NCBI GenBank assembly: GCA_023384355.1 | Contig: JAHDWL010000006.1 | Location: 21,514 to 85,513 of the forward strand | Source of the DNA: Anaerolineae bacterium | Lineage (GTDB): Bacteria > Chloroflexota > Anaerolineae > Promineifilales > Promineifilaceae | DNA length: 64,000 nucleotides | Reading direction: 5' to 3' | Part shown: one piece after another, positions 45,352 through 54,696 of the stretch | Position numbering within the stretch: position 1 is the stretch's first letter | Layout: every line of letters starts with the position of its first letter | Notes under the pieces: generated by a model | The model's input: only the letters and a program-made list of their open reading frames with translations | What the model was told of the DNA's origin: nothing | The model's database searches: none | Made by a program: the position numbers and the translations under genes

Positions 45352-46353
45352 ATGAAAATGATTCACATGACCAGGGAACGGAAAGGTAAATTTCATCCGG
45401 AGCACATTCGGGATGTTATTCGCCGCCGTTATTATGTCGATCTCTCGTCAGATTATCGTGACTCGCTGGTGCTGGCCGGCACAGGCCGCAGCGGCACGAC
45501 CTGGATTTCCGAGGTCATCAACTATCGCAACGAGTACCGGCTCATGGACGAGCCGGACCGCAACGTCCGGATTGAGGCCTTCGCGAACTTTAACGCCATC
45601 CAGTATATCCGGCCCGACGACGACAACCCCGCCTTCATTGAGCCGGTACGGCTGGCCTTGACCGGCCGTCTGCGCAACGACTGGTCCGACAGGTTCAACA
45701 CGCGGGTCATTTCCAACAAACGTCTGGTCAAATTTATTCGCGCCAGCCTCTACCTGAAATGGCTGGTCAATCACTTCCCCGAACTGCGCGTGGCCTTGCT
45801 GCTGCGCCATCCTTGCGCCGTTTCGCTCTCTCAATCCCGGCTGGACTGGGAGATCAGCCTCCACGACATCCTGCTGGCCCAACCGCAGCTGATGGAGGAC
45901 TTCCTTGAGCCGTTTCGCGATCAGATCGCCGCTGCCGACACCCTGTTCGAGAAGCGGTTCTGGATGTGGACGGTGGAGAACTATGTCGCCCTGTCGCAAC
46001 TCGAACCCGGTGATGTCCACCTTGCATTCTACGAGAATTTCTGCGAGGAGCCGGAGCGCGAAATCGAGCAGTTGTTCACATTCTATGGCAAGGAGTGGGA
46101 CAAGTCGATCTTCGAGGCCATGCAAAAGCCGTCGAACTCCAGCAAGCCCGACAGCGCCATCATCACCGGCAAAAATCGGGTCGACAGCTGGATGAAGCAT
46201 ATCACTGATGAACAGAAGGCGATCGCCGACCGATTGCTGAAGCAATTCGGCCTTGACGCGATCTATTCGGTCGACTCACCCCGACCCAATACCGAGGCGG
46301 CGCGCCGGATGCTGGCTGACCCGCCAAAACAATTGCCAATCGTAGCCTCATGA
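45352..46353 (+). CDS. Sulfotransferase family protein
   Basis: 333 residues. The PAPS loop is LVLAGTGRSGTTWISEVI (about residues 41-58), and the 3'-phosphate motif is VALLLRHPCAVSLSQSRLDW, with Arg, His-Pro and Ser all present. AFYENFCEEPEREIEQLFTF is the usual late helix. It stands alone between the paralogous giant genes 40510-45018 and 46405-50385, so it was either inserted into the A'-B' pair or kept there for function. It might sulfate glycans attached to those proteins, which is inference from position. Ribosome site AGGAG 9 bp before the ATG. Confidence 0.87.
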   Translation: MKMIHMTRERKGKFHPEHIRDVIRRRYYVDLSSDYRDSLVLAGTGRSGTTWISEVINYRNEYRLMDEPDRNVRIEAFANFNAIQYIRPDDDNPAFIEPVRLALTGRLRNDWSDRFNTRVISNKRLVKFIRASLYLKWLVNHFPELRVALLLRHPCAVSLSQSRLDWEISLHDILLAQPQLMEDFLEPFRDQIAAADTLFEKRFWMWTVENYVALSQLEPGDVHLAFYENFCEEPEREIEQLFTFYGKEWDKSIFEAMQKPSNSSKPDSAIITGKNRVDSWMKHITDEQKAIADRLLKQFGLDAIYSVDSPRPNTEAARRMLADPPKQLPIVAS

Positions 46354-46404
46354 GTGTATCGAGCAATAAGGAGCTGCTCATATATTTAGGAGAGAGAGGG
46401 AGCA

Positions 46405-49400
46405 ATGTCAAAACAAACCTTGCGAAACACCGTAATTCTGCTGGTCTTGTTTATACTTGGGAGCCTGATGCTGGCGGGGCCGAACTCCGCCGAAGCGGGC
46501 ATATTCGAGGCCGGCAATGAAGTCACCTATAAAGAGTACTGGGTCCCTCATACCCAGTTCACAGGCGGCTGCAATGACGATGGAACGCCCACATCGCCCA
46601 GCGGTTCGTGGTACATGGAACCCCACACCCTGGCCAAGTGTCCCAAGACGGTCACTTTCACGCTGCCGGACGATTTCACGAACGCGGTCAAGATCGAGCT
46701 TTATCTCGACCTGTGGCGCAATTACAATATCCAGGCGGCGACGTTCAAGATCAATAATGGCGCGACCATTTATCGCCCGCCCGTTGGATCAGACTGGAGC
46801 CGCTCACCCTATGTGACGGAGATCAACAAATCCGAGTTTGTCGTCGGTCAGAACACCATGACGTTCTGGGGCGACAAGAAATATCATATCCACGACATCG
46901 GCCTGCGCATCTATTACAACAATGATAACCCTCTGGTGCCCGCGCCGGGAAGCGACGTAACACCTCCCGATGGACACCTGACTTCGATCCAGGACGATAA
47001 CGGCACGGTGAGCCCCGACGCGGGCGGCACGTTGATGGTCAACAACGACCAGATCAAGCTGACGGCTGATTTCTCGGCCGACACAGCCTACATCGAGTTC
47101 CACGCCTGGTACGAAGGATATGACGAGGACAACAACCGTGTCTTTCGCGACTGGCACAACCTGGGGCGCAACAACTGGTGGCCGGGCGGCAAGGAAGAGC
47201 AACCGACCGGCGGCGTGATCAACCACATCGTCACAGTCAAGCCCAAGAAGGATGTGACCACCGCCAGCGTCACGTGGGCAATCCCGCACATCACCAATCA
47301 GGCCAAAATCAAGTTCAAGATCCGCGTGGTGGACGCGGCCGGCAACGTGCGCGAGGCGGCCGGCGGCGAATCGGCCGACTTCAAGCTGATGCGTGCCACT
47401 CCGGTGAACGCCTTCATCATCCATGACTTCGTGGACACTTCCATCCACATGGACGGCAGTCGGCCCGACATGGTTGAATACAGCTTCACCATGCCCGGTT
47501 CTGTCACCTCCTTCACCCAGGCCTACCTGGTTGGTGCCTACTGGCGCAATCCGAACTTCTCGATCAACTCGAGCAACCCCTCCACCGTTGCCGCGGGAGA
47601 CTGGTCGCTGGGCATCAAGCTGTTCAGTAAAAATTACCTGGTTGTCGGAACCAACAAGATCGCCTATTTGTATAGCGGTAACGGTCAGGGCCACTTCATC
47701 GAGCGGCCGGGGCCGATGTTCGTGTTGCGCGGAACCAACCCCATCGCCGACACCGCCCCCCCGGCTGTCAGCAAGCAGAACCCGGCTCCCAACGCGACCA
47801 ACGTCGACGTAAAATCATCTATCATCGCCCATGTTGGCGACGAGCTGTTCGGCGTCGACTGGACGACGGTCGTCATGACAGTCAACGGTGAGGATGTGAC
47901 CAACAAGGCCCGCCTTGAGGGCGTCATGGGCGATTACCGGCTTGTCTACAAGACCCAGGGTAATCTTGCCTTCAGCACCGAATACAACGTCAAAATCGAA
48001 GCCTGCGACTTGAAGGGGAACTGCATGTCGCCGATGAATTACAAATTCACGACGGCTGATCCTGACACGACGCCACCGGTTGTCAGCGATATCGTCGTCT
48101 CGACACTGCCCATCGGCGCTGATATTAGCTGGAAGACCAACGAACCGGCCACGACCCGCATCGAGTACGGCAAGACCACCGGCTACGGCAGCGTGATCGA
48201 AGAGACTACGCTCAAGACAACTCACAGCGTCCAGATTCGCGGGCTGCAGCCGACAACCCAATATCACTTCAAGATCTTCGCCACTGACGAGCAGAACAAT
48301 ACCGGCAACAGCGGCGATCAGACCTTCACCACGCTGGAGTTCGGCGAGTTGCTGTCTGATGACTTTAACTCCTGCCAGCTCAACAGCGGGATTTGGCAGA
48401 CTATAAATATCCCCGCGGGCAGTTTGTTCATGACCGGAGAGAAACTTGAGATCTCGGTGCCGGGCGGCAGCTCGCACGATTTCGGCAGTCTCGGCGGCCC
48501 GCCGCGAATCATGCAGAGCGCCAGTAATGGTGATCTGGCAATCGACGTGAAGTTCGATTCCGTCATCAATGTAGACGGGCAGATACAGGGCATCCTTCTG
48601 GAGGAAGACGCCGACACCTACGCGCGCTTCGGCTTTGAGCGCACAGCGGCCAAGGGCGCTCTCCTGTACGCGCGATTCGTCGCCGACGGTGTACAAGTCA
48701 AGGCTGTCTCGTCCGAGCTGGGCATGACCGAGTCTCCTTCGTTCATGCGCGTAACCCGCACGGGTAACACCTGGAAATGGTACTGGTCACTTGACGGCGT
48801 GTCATGGACAATGATCAAAGGCACCCATCAGATCGATATGACCGTGGTGAGTGCCGGTGTCTTCGCCGGCAACAGCGGCCTGAACGGTACCCAGCCCGCC
48901 CACAAGGCCATTGTCGACTACTTCTTCAACGTGGAAGCGCCTATCGATCCTGAGGACGGCTCGCCCATTGACATCAATGTCACCACGGTCGGCACGGGCA
49001 TGGTCGTCGTGGATCCGGAAGCTTCGCCCTACATCTGTGGCGCTGAGGTGCTCCTGACGGCGACGACGACTGCCCCCGGCTGGTCGTTCACCGGATGGAG
49101 CGGCGACCTGACCGGCACGGCATCAATCGCGCCGGTTGTGATGAATGCCCCCAAGAACATCACGGCCACCTTCACGCAGGATCAATACCTGCTCAACATC
49201 AATATCGAAAACGACGGCATTGGCGGTTCGGGGAATGCGGTCACCAAAAGCCCCGATCAACCAACGTATGTCTATGATGACGTGGTTCAGTTGACGGCCG
49301 TGCCCGAACCGGGCTGGAAGTTCGTCGAATGGGCCGGAGCCGCGTCGGGCACCAACCCCGTCGTGTCTGTCACCATGCGCCAGCACGAGACCGTCATTGC

Positions 49401-50385
49401 CCGCTTCGAACAGGAGCAATACACACTTGATGTGAATCTTGTTCATAACGGCGTCGGCACGGGAGGTTCGGTCGATGTTTCGCCTCTGAAGTCCACCTAT
49501 GTCTATGGGGATGTAGTTACCCTTAGCGCTGCGCCCAATCCCGGCTGGACATTCGGCGGCTGGAGTGGTGCTGTCACATCGGGCAACCCTGTAACCCAGG
49601 TCATTATCACAGGCGACACAACTGCGACCGCAACCTTTGACCAGATCAAGTACGAGATCGATCTTACCATCGTCGGCGGTGGCGAGGTGACCCTTAAACC
49701 GCAAAAAGATTACTATCTCTATAACGATGTCGTCGAAATTCACGCGGACGGAGGCACCTGCTGGAGCTTCATTGGGTGGGGCGGCGCTCTTACCGGCACC
49801 GGTTCGCCCCAGATCGTGACGATAACCGACAACCTCGCCGTCACAGCCACCTTCCAGCAAAAGGAGTTCACGTTGACGGTTAACAAGGTGGGGCCGGGCA
49901 ATGTAGCCATCACCCCTGCCAAGGCGAAATATGCTTGCGGCGAGATGGTGACCCTGCAGGCCAACCCAATCACGGGCAACTACTTCGCGGGCTGGAGCGG
50001 CGATCTGCCTGGGGCGCAAAACCCCATCACCTTCCCGATCGAGAAGAACACCACCGTCACGGCGACCTTCACCAGCAACCCGCCGCCGACCATCGACCCG
50101 GTCTCGCCCAAAACGGTGCTGATCGGACAACCATTGAGCTTCACGGTGCACGCCCAGGACCCGGGTGGCGAACCTCTGTCCTTTACGGCCGAGAACATGC
50201 CCCCTGGCGCGAAATTGACCGATAACGGTGACGGCACAGGTGTCTTTAACTGGACACCGGGCCTCAACCAGGCCGGCGAGTACGAGGTCATCATCATCGC
50301 CTCCGACGGCACGGGGCAGGCCAGCGTGACGGTGACAATTACCGTCAAGGGTTACGCGCTGCTGTTGCCGGCGATCGTCCGTTAA
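46405..50385 (+). CDS. Giant secreted lectin/B-repeat protein, type B' (paralogue of 35301)
   Basis: 1326 residues. Signal peptide cut after AEA (about 31). The N-terminal module EVTYKEYWVPHTQFTGGC matches type B closely through about residue 440. Then: Big_5-like Ig domain (448-550, Cys pair EACDLKGNC), FN3 (554-644), one lectin module (650-848), five B-repeats (854-1227), a putative Ig/He_PIG domain (1228-1315, PVSPKTVLIGQPLSFTVHAQ) and the tail YALLLPAIVR. Eight Cys in four pairs; the extra pair here links B-repeats 4 (GGTCWSF) and 5 (YACGEM). It lacks the second lectin and FN3 of type B. Surface scaffold or adhesin is likely; no active site seen. AGGGAG precedes the ATG. Confidence 0.85.
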   Translation: MSKQTLRNTVILLVLFILGSLMLAGPNSAEAGIFEAGNEVTYKEYWVPHTQFTGGCNDDGTPTSPSGSWYMEPHTLAKCPKTVTFTLPDDFTNAVKIELYLDLWRNYNIQAATFKINNGATIYRPPVGSDWSRSPYVTEINKSEFVVGQNTMTFWGDKKYHIHDIGLRIYYNNDNPLVPAPGSDVTPPDGHLTSIQDDNGTVSPDAGGTLMVNNDQIKLTADFSADTAYIEFHAWYEGYDEDNNRVFRDWHNLGRNNWWPGGKEEQPTGGVINHIVTVKPKKDVTTASVTWAIPHITNQAKIKFKIRVVDAAGNVREAAGGESADFKLMRATPVNAFIIHDFVDTSIHMDGSRPDMVEYSFTMPGSVTSFTQAYLVGAYWRNPNFSINSSNPSTVAAGDWSLGIKLFSKNYLVVGTNKIAYLYSGNGQGHFIERPGPMFVLRGTNPIADTAPPAVSKQNPAPNATNVDVKSSIIAHVGDELFGVDWTTVVMTVNGEDVTNKARLEGVMGDYRLVYKTQGNLAFSTEYNVKIEACDLKGNCMSPMNYKFTTADPDTTPPVVSDIVVSTLPIGADISWKTNEPATTRIEYGKTTGYGSVIEETTLKTTHSVQIRGLQPTTQYHFKIFATDEQNNTGNSGDQTFTTLEFGELLSDDFNSCQLNSGIWQTINIPAGSLFMTGEKLEISVPGGSSHDFGSLGGPPRIMQSASNGDLAIDVKFDSVINVDGQIQGILLEEDADTYARFGFERTAAKGALLYARFVADGVQVKAVSSELGMTESPSFMRVTRTGNTWKWYWSLDGVSWTMIKGTHQIDMTVVSAGVFAGNSGLNGTQPAHKAIVDYFFNVEAPIDPEDGSPIDINVTTVGTGMVVVDPEASPYICGAEVLLTATTTAPGWSFTGWSGDLTGTASIAPVVMNAPKNITATFTQDQYLLNINIENDGIGGSGNAVTKSPDQPTYVYDDVVQLTAVPEPGWKFVEWAGAASGTNPVVSVTMRQHETVIARFEQEQYTLDVNLVHNGVGTGGSVDVSPLKSTYVYGDVVTLSAAPNPGWTFGGWSGAVTSGNPVTQVIITGDTTATATFDQIKYEIDLTIVGGGEVTLKPQKDYYLYNDVVEIHADGGTCWSFIGWGGALTGTGSPQIVTITDNLAVTATFQQKEFTLTVNKVGPGNVAITPAKAKYACGEMVTLQANPITGNYFAGWSGDLPGAQNPITFPIEKNTTVTATFTSNPPPTIDPVSPKTVLIGQPLSFTVHAQDPGGEPLSFTAENMPPGAKLTDNGDGTGVFNWTPGLNQAGEYEVIIIASDGTGQASVTVTITVKGYALLLPAIVR

Positions 50386-50431
50386 TCGTTCGACCGAACC
50401 GCGAGGTCTCGTTAAGATATCTACTATAAAT

Positions 50432-50466
50432 ATATGGGGGCGGCGGCAACCCGGCCGCCCCCATAT
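50432..50466 (+). terminator. Perfect 13-bp hairpin after the type B' gene
   Basis: ATATGGGGGCGGC (50432-50444) is exactly complementary to 50454-50466 with a 9-nt loop. It lies 46 bp after the stop and separates the giant-protein block from rfbF. No T-tract follows. Confidence 0.8.
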
Positions 50467-50538
50467 CCAGCGAGTTGATCGCCAAAGACGCGGCAACATC
50501 AATCGGGTGCTGAGACCTGACGAAGGAGTTGAGATCGC

Positions 50539-51309
50539 ATGAAAGTTGGCATTCTGGCCGGCGGCCACGGTACGCGGCTGGCCGAAGAGACGGAAATCAA
50601 ACCCAAGCCGATGGTGGAGATTGGTGGTCGGCCGATCCTGTGGCACATCATGATGCACTATTCGAGCTATGGCTACGATAATTTCGTTGTGGCCCTGGGT
50701 TATAAAGGCGAAGTCATCAAACGCTATATGGTCGACTACTGCTCGCTCCATAGCGATTTGACCGTCAACCTTAGGGCGGGGCGCGTCGATTTACACAACA
50801 ACGAGGCTATCCAGGATTGGACGGTGGAGTTGATCGATACCGGCCTCAACACCATGACCGGCGGCCGCATCAAGCGGCTAAAGCCCTACATGGGCGATCA
50901 GACGTTCATGCTCACCTGGGGCGACGGCGTCTCGACCGTCGAGCTTGATCGACTGCTGGCCTTCCATCGCAATCATGGCCGGCTGCTGACGATGACCGCC
51001 GTGCGCCCGCCTGCTCGCTATGGTCACCTGGAGTTCGACGGCGACCGCATCCGCGAATTCACCGAGAAGCCCCAGACGGCCGAGGGCTGGATTAACGGCG
51101 CGTTCTTCGTGGCCGAACCCCAGGTGTTCGACTATATCGACGGCGACGACACCCAGTTTGAGAAGGAACCCCTCGAGCGCCTGGCCGCCGACGGCGAGCT
51201 GATGGCCTATAAACACGACGGGTTCTGGCAATGTATGGACACCCTGCGCGATAAATACGTGCTGGAGAAATTATGGAGCAGTGGGGAAGCCCCCTGGAAG
51301 ACCTGGTAG
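50539..51309 (+). CDS. rfbF: Glucose-1-phosphate cytidylyltransferase
   Basis: 256 residues. It makes CDP-glucose from glucose 1-phosphate and CTP. The opening VGILAGGHGTRLAEETEIKP with KPMVEIGGRPILWHIM, then YCSLHSDLTVNL, TMTGGRIKRL, MLTWGDGVSTVELDRLL and the C-terminal FWQCMDTLRDKYVLEKLW are diagnostic of RfbF rather than RmlA. Full length. CDP-glucose normally passes to the 4,6-dehydratase RfbG, which is not found in this window. The SDR and C-methyltransferase that follow suggest a modified CDP-sugar. AAGGAG lies about 12 bp upstream. Confidence 0.95.
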   Translation: MKVGILAGGHGTRLAEETEIKPKPMVEIGGRPILWHIMMHYSSYGYDNFVVALGYKGEVIKRYMVDYCSLHSDLTVNLRAGRVDLHNNEAIQDWTVELIDTGLNTMTGGRIKRLKPYMGDQTFMLTWGDGVSTVELDRLLAFHRNHGRLLTMTAVRPPARYGHLEFDGDRIREFTEKPQTAEGWINGAFFVAEPQVFDYIDGDDTQFEKEPLERLAADGELMAYKHDGFWQCMDTLRDKYVLEKLWSSGEAPWKTW

Positions 51310-51364
51310 CGACGGATAAATTCCTGTTCCCTGTCACGGTCAAAATATCAGTGCGGAGAGAAAA

Positions 51365-52408
51365 ATGCGCGTTTTAGTGACTGGTCATAATGGATATGTG
51401 GGCACAGTTCTGGTGCCCATGCTGGTTAAGGCGGGCCACGACGTTGTCGGTATGGATACAAACCTGTATCAGGCGGCAACCTTCGGTGACGAAGACCCGG
51501 TGGTCGCGATACCCGAAATCATCAAGGATGTGCGCGATGTGACCCACGCCGACATCGATGGCTTCGACGCAATACTGCATCTGGCTGGTTTGTCCAACGA
51601 TCCGCTGGGCGACCTCAACCCGGAGTTGACCTACGAGATCAACCATCGGGCATCCGTCCGCCTGGCCGAGATCGCCAAAGAGCTGGGGGCCGAGCGATAC
51701 ATCTTCTCGTCCTCGTGCAGCAACTACGGCGCCGGCGTTGATGATTGGCTCAACGAAGAGTCGGCCTTCAACCCTGTGACGCCTTACGGCCGTTCCAAGG
51801 TCATGGTCGAGCAGGATGTCACCAAGATGGCTGACGACAACTTCAGCCCAACCTTCTTGCGTAGTTCGACCGCTTATGGCGTTTCGCCCCGGTTGCGCTT
51901 TGACTTGGTGATCAACAATCTGACCGCCTGGGCCTACACCACGGGGCTGGTTTATCTCAAGAGTGACGGCACGCCGTGGCGGCCGGTTGTCCACATCGAG
52001 GATATGGCCCTGGCGTTCGTTGCCGCGCTCCACGCCCCGCGGGAGCTGATCCATAACGAGGCGTTCAACGTCGGCCGCCCGGAAGAAAATTACCGCATTC
52101 GCGAGCTGGCCGAAATCGTGGCCGAAGTTGTGCCCGGTAGTCGCGTCGAGTTCGCCGAAGGTGCCAGCCCAGACAAGCGCAACTATCGCGTTGACAGCAG
52201 CAAGATCGCCCGCACGCTGCCGGAGTACAAACCGCAGTGGACCGCCCGCAGAGGCGCGCAGGAACTGTACGAGGCCTACCAACGGGTTGGCCTTCAGGTC
52301 GAGGAGTTTGAAGGGCCACGCTACCGTCGCATCGACCACATCAAGATGCTGATGGCCGAAGGGCGTCTTGATGACCGGCTGCGCTGGCGCGCGACCGTCC
52401 CCGCGTAA
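51365..52408 (+). CDS. NAD-dependent epimerase/dehydratase (extended SDR)
   Basis: 347 residues. NAD motif VLVTGHNGYVGTVLVPML, catalytic SSSCSNYGAG and PYGRSK motifs (Ser and Tyr-x3-Lys), and the late WRPVVHIEDMALAFVAALHA and FNVGRPEENYRIRELAEIV segments are standard. It does not show the CDP-glucose 4,6-dehydratase features expected for RfbG. It lies between rfbF and a sugar C-methyltransferase, so it probably acts on the same nucleotide sugar as an epimerase, reductase or dehydratase. Exact reaction unknown. GGAGAG precedes the ATG by 5 bp. Confidence 0.87.
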   Translation: MRVLVTGHNGYVGTVLVPMLVKAGHDVVGMDTNLYQAATFGDEDPVVAIPEIIKDVRDVTHADIDGFDAILHLAGLSNDPLGDLNPELTYEINHRASVRLAEIAKELGAERYIFSSSCSNYGAGVDDWLNEESAFNPVTPYGRSKVMVEQDVTKMADDNFSPTFLRSSTAYGVSPRLRFDLVINNLTAWAYTTGLVYLKSDGTPWRPVVHIEDMALAFVAALHAPRELIHNEAFNVGRPEENYRIRELAEIVAEVVPGSRVEFAEGASPDKRNYRVDSSKIARTLPEYKPQWTARRGAQELYEAYQRVGLQVEEFEGPRYRRIDHIKMLMAEGRLDDRLRWRATVPA

Positions 52409-52422
52409 AATCTTGAATCACG

Positions 52423-52478
52423 AATTACGAACCAGGAACGGGTAGCGGTGGGAGCTTCTGAAGTCCTGGTTCGTAATT
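52423..52478. repeat. Perfect 15-bp inverted repeat
   Basis: AATTACGAACCAGGA (52423-52437) and its exact complement (52464-52478) surround a 26-nt loop, directly before the methyltransferase ATG at 52491. It could be an attenuator or a relic of a small palindromic element. The methyltransferase has no clear ribosome site of its own. Confidence 0.65.
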
Positions 52479-52490
52479 TCCCATTAAATC

Positions 52491-53726
52491 ATGGCAATCT
52501 ACAAAAACGAAACAACGGATCGTATCTCCGGTTCAACCGATCTGGAGACTATCATCGCCTTTGGCGAAACACCGTTGGCCGATCGCCTGTTGCGCGCCGA
52601 CCAACTGGCTGAGCCGGATTTGAAGGCTCCCCTGACGCTTGTCTTCTGTCCCGATACATCGCTGGCCCAAATCCGCGAGACCGTGAACCCGGAGATACTC
52701 TTCTACGCCGAGTATCCCTATTTCTCGTCCGTCTCCCAGTCGCTGCTGAAGCATTTCCGCGAGAGTGCCGAGTATATCATGGATACGCGGCCGCTCGGCC
52801 CCGACAGCCTGGTGATGGAAGCAGCCAGCAACGACGGCTACATGCTGAAGAACTTCGCCGAGCGTGGCATCCCCGTGCTGGGCATCGACCCGTCGGTGGC
52901 CCCGGCCACGGCCGCCCAGGAAGCGGGCATCCCCACGATGATCACCTTCTTCACCCGCGACCTGGCCCGGCAACTGGTGGAAGAGGGTAAGGCGGCCGAT
53001 GTATTCCTGGCTAACAATGTGCTGGCCCATGTGCCCGACCTGAACGGCTTCGTTGCCGGGATCAAGACGGTCCTCAAGCCAACAGGCGTTGCCGTCATCG
53101 AGTGTCCCTACGTCGTCGACCTGGTCGATCATGTTGAATTCGACACCATCTATCATCAGCACCTGTGCTACTACTCTGTCACCGCCCTGGACAAGCTGTT
53201 CCGCCGGCATGGCCTCTATCTCAACGACGTCAAACGGACGAAGATCCATGGTGGCTCGCTGCGCCTGTTCGTCGAACCGCGCGAGAACGTCGGCCCGGTC
53301 GTGAAGGAGTTGCTGGCGGTGGAGCGCGAGCGGAAGGTGGATTCGATCGATTACTATCTCGACTTCGCCGACCGCGTGCAGGCTGTGAAAGATAACCTGC
53401 TGGCCATTCTGCGCGATCTGAAGGCCCAGGGCTGTCGTATTGCCGCCTACGGCGCGGCGGCCAAGGCGACAACGATGTTGGCCTATTGCGAGATCGACTC
53501 CTCGCTGGTCGATTACGTCGTCGATCTGAACAAGTACAAGCACGGCCGTTACATGGGCGGCAACCATCTGCCTATCTACCCGGTCGAAAAGCTTCTGGAA
53601 GACAAGCCCGACTACGTGCTGCTTCTGGCCTGGAACTTTGCCGAAGAGATTATGCGCCAGCAGTCGGCCTATCGCGAGGCGGGCGGCAAGTTCATCATTC
53701 CCATTCCTGAACCGAGAATCGTATGA
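52491..53726 (+). CDS. Sugar C-methyltransferase (TylCIII/NovU type) with degenerate zinc domain
   Basis: 411 residues, SAM-dependent. Residues 1-85 correspond to the N-terminal zinc-binding domain of this family ([26 protein letters not shown]), but the four zinc cysteines are reduced to one. Residues about 90-250 are the SAM domain ([34 protein letters not shown]). The family segment [21 protein letters not shown] and the C-terminal C-methyltransferase domain ([40 protein letters not shown]) follow. It adds a methyl branch to a keto nucleotide sugar. With rfbF this suggests a branched CDP-sugar, which is inference. The stop overlaps the next ATG by 4 bp. Confidence 0.87.
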   Translation: MAIYKNETTDRISGSTDLETIIAFGETPLADRLLRADQLAEPDLKAPLTLVFCPDTSLAQIRETVNPEILFYAEYPYFSSVSQSLLKHFRESAEYIMDTRPLGPDSLVMEAASNDGYMLKNFAERGIPVLGIDPSVAPATAAQEAGIPTMITFFTRDLARQLVEEGKAADVFLANNVLAHVPDLNGFVAGIKTVLKPTGVAVIECPYVVDLVDHVEFDTIYHQHLCYYSVTALDKLFRRHGLYLNDVKRTKIHGGSLRLFVEPRENVGPVVKELLAVERERKVDSIDYYLDFADRVQAVKDNLLAILRDLKAQGCRIAAYGAAAKATTMLAYCEIDSSLVDYVVDLNKYKHGRYMGGNHLPIYPVEKLLEDKPDYVLLLAWNFAEEIMRQQSAYREAGGKFIIPIPEPRIV

Positions 53727-54655
53727 CTTCCACGGCCCGCCCCCGCAAGCGTCGCTTTTTGCGCTCCGGCAAACAAACCCTGATGAGCGTAATGGGCGAG
53801 GAGAACTTCTACCGCGCGCGCATCTACGCCAACATCTACGTCGAACAGCGCGGCAAGGAGATGCTGTTCATCCATCAGATGGGCAAGGTTGGCTCGACGA
53901 CCATCTCCGCGTCGCTGCGGGCGGCCGGTGTGCGTCAACGGATGGCCGTCTATCAGACCCATTTTCTCAGTGAAGAGGGCATCGCTTTTCGCCGCGAACT
54001 GGCACTGGAAGGGTATGGCGGCTGGGATAACCTGACGCCCAAGGGCAAGAAGGGCCACATCCGTGGCCAGATGCTCCACGACAAGTTGCGCCACATGCGC
54101 GCCCGGGGTGAACATTGCAAGGTCATCACCCTGGTGCGTGACCCAATCGCCACCAATGTCTCCGGCTACTTTCACAAGAATGAATGGTGGCCTGAGGACG
54201 TGCGCGTCGCGGTGAAGGAAAACCGGCCGGATATGCTGGAGTCGCTGCGGGCTGATTTCGCCGCTTCGTATCCCCACCAGGTTCCCCTGACGTGGTTCGA
54301 CATGGAGATCAAGCCCATGTTCGGCATCGACGTTTTTGCCGAGCCCTTCCCGCGCGAGAAAGGATATCACATCTACCGCGGCGACTTCGCCGACTTGTTG
54401 CTCATCAAGCTGGAGAAGCTCAACGACGTGGCCGGCCAGGCATTCGGTGAATTTCTCAACCTGCCGGCGTTCAGGCTGGTGCGCACCAACGTGGCCGAGG
54501 ACAAATGGTATGCCGATGCCTACGACGCCTTCAAGGATTGGCTGGTTCTGCCCGATACCTATCTTGACGAGCAATACAACTCAACCTATAGCAGTCACTT
54601 CTATACGGCCGAGGAGATTGCCTCCTTCCGGCGAAAATGGTCGGCCGACCGCTGA
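53723..54655 (+). CDS. NKWYS-family putative capsule sulfotransferase-like protein
   Basis: 310 residues. It has a sulfotransferase-type loop [19 protein letters not shown] (about residues 47-65) and a 3'-phosphate-like segment [18 protein letters not shown]. The late motif [20 protein letters not shown] corresponds to the NKWYS signature of the putative capsular polysaccharide synthesis family. GSTT in place of GTT is usual there. A role in modifying the extracellular glycan is likely, but the reaction is unproven. It is coupled to the methyltransferase by an ATGA overlap. Confidence 0.78.
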   Translation: MTSTARPRKRRFLRSGKQTLMSVMGEENFYRARIYANIYVEQRGKEMLFIHQMGKVGSTTISASLRAAGVRQRMAVYQTHFLSEEGIAFRRELALEGYGGWDNLTPKGKKGHIRGQMLHDKLRHMRARGEHCKVITLVRDPIATNVSGYFHKNEWWPEDVRVAVKENRPDMLESLRADFAASYPHQVPLTWFDMEIKPMFGIDVFAEPFPREKGYHIYRGDFADLLLIKLEKLNDVAGQAFGEFLNLPAFRLVRTNVAEDKWYADAYDAFKDWLVLPDTYLDEQYNSTYSSHFYTAEEIASFRRKWSADR

Positions 54656-54696
54656 CCGTTGATCACGGACACGCCGATTATCTGACCACTTTTTCG

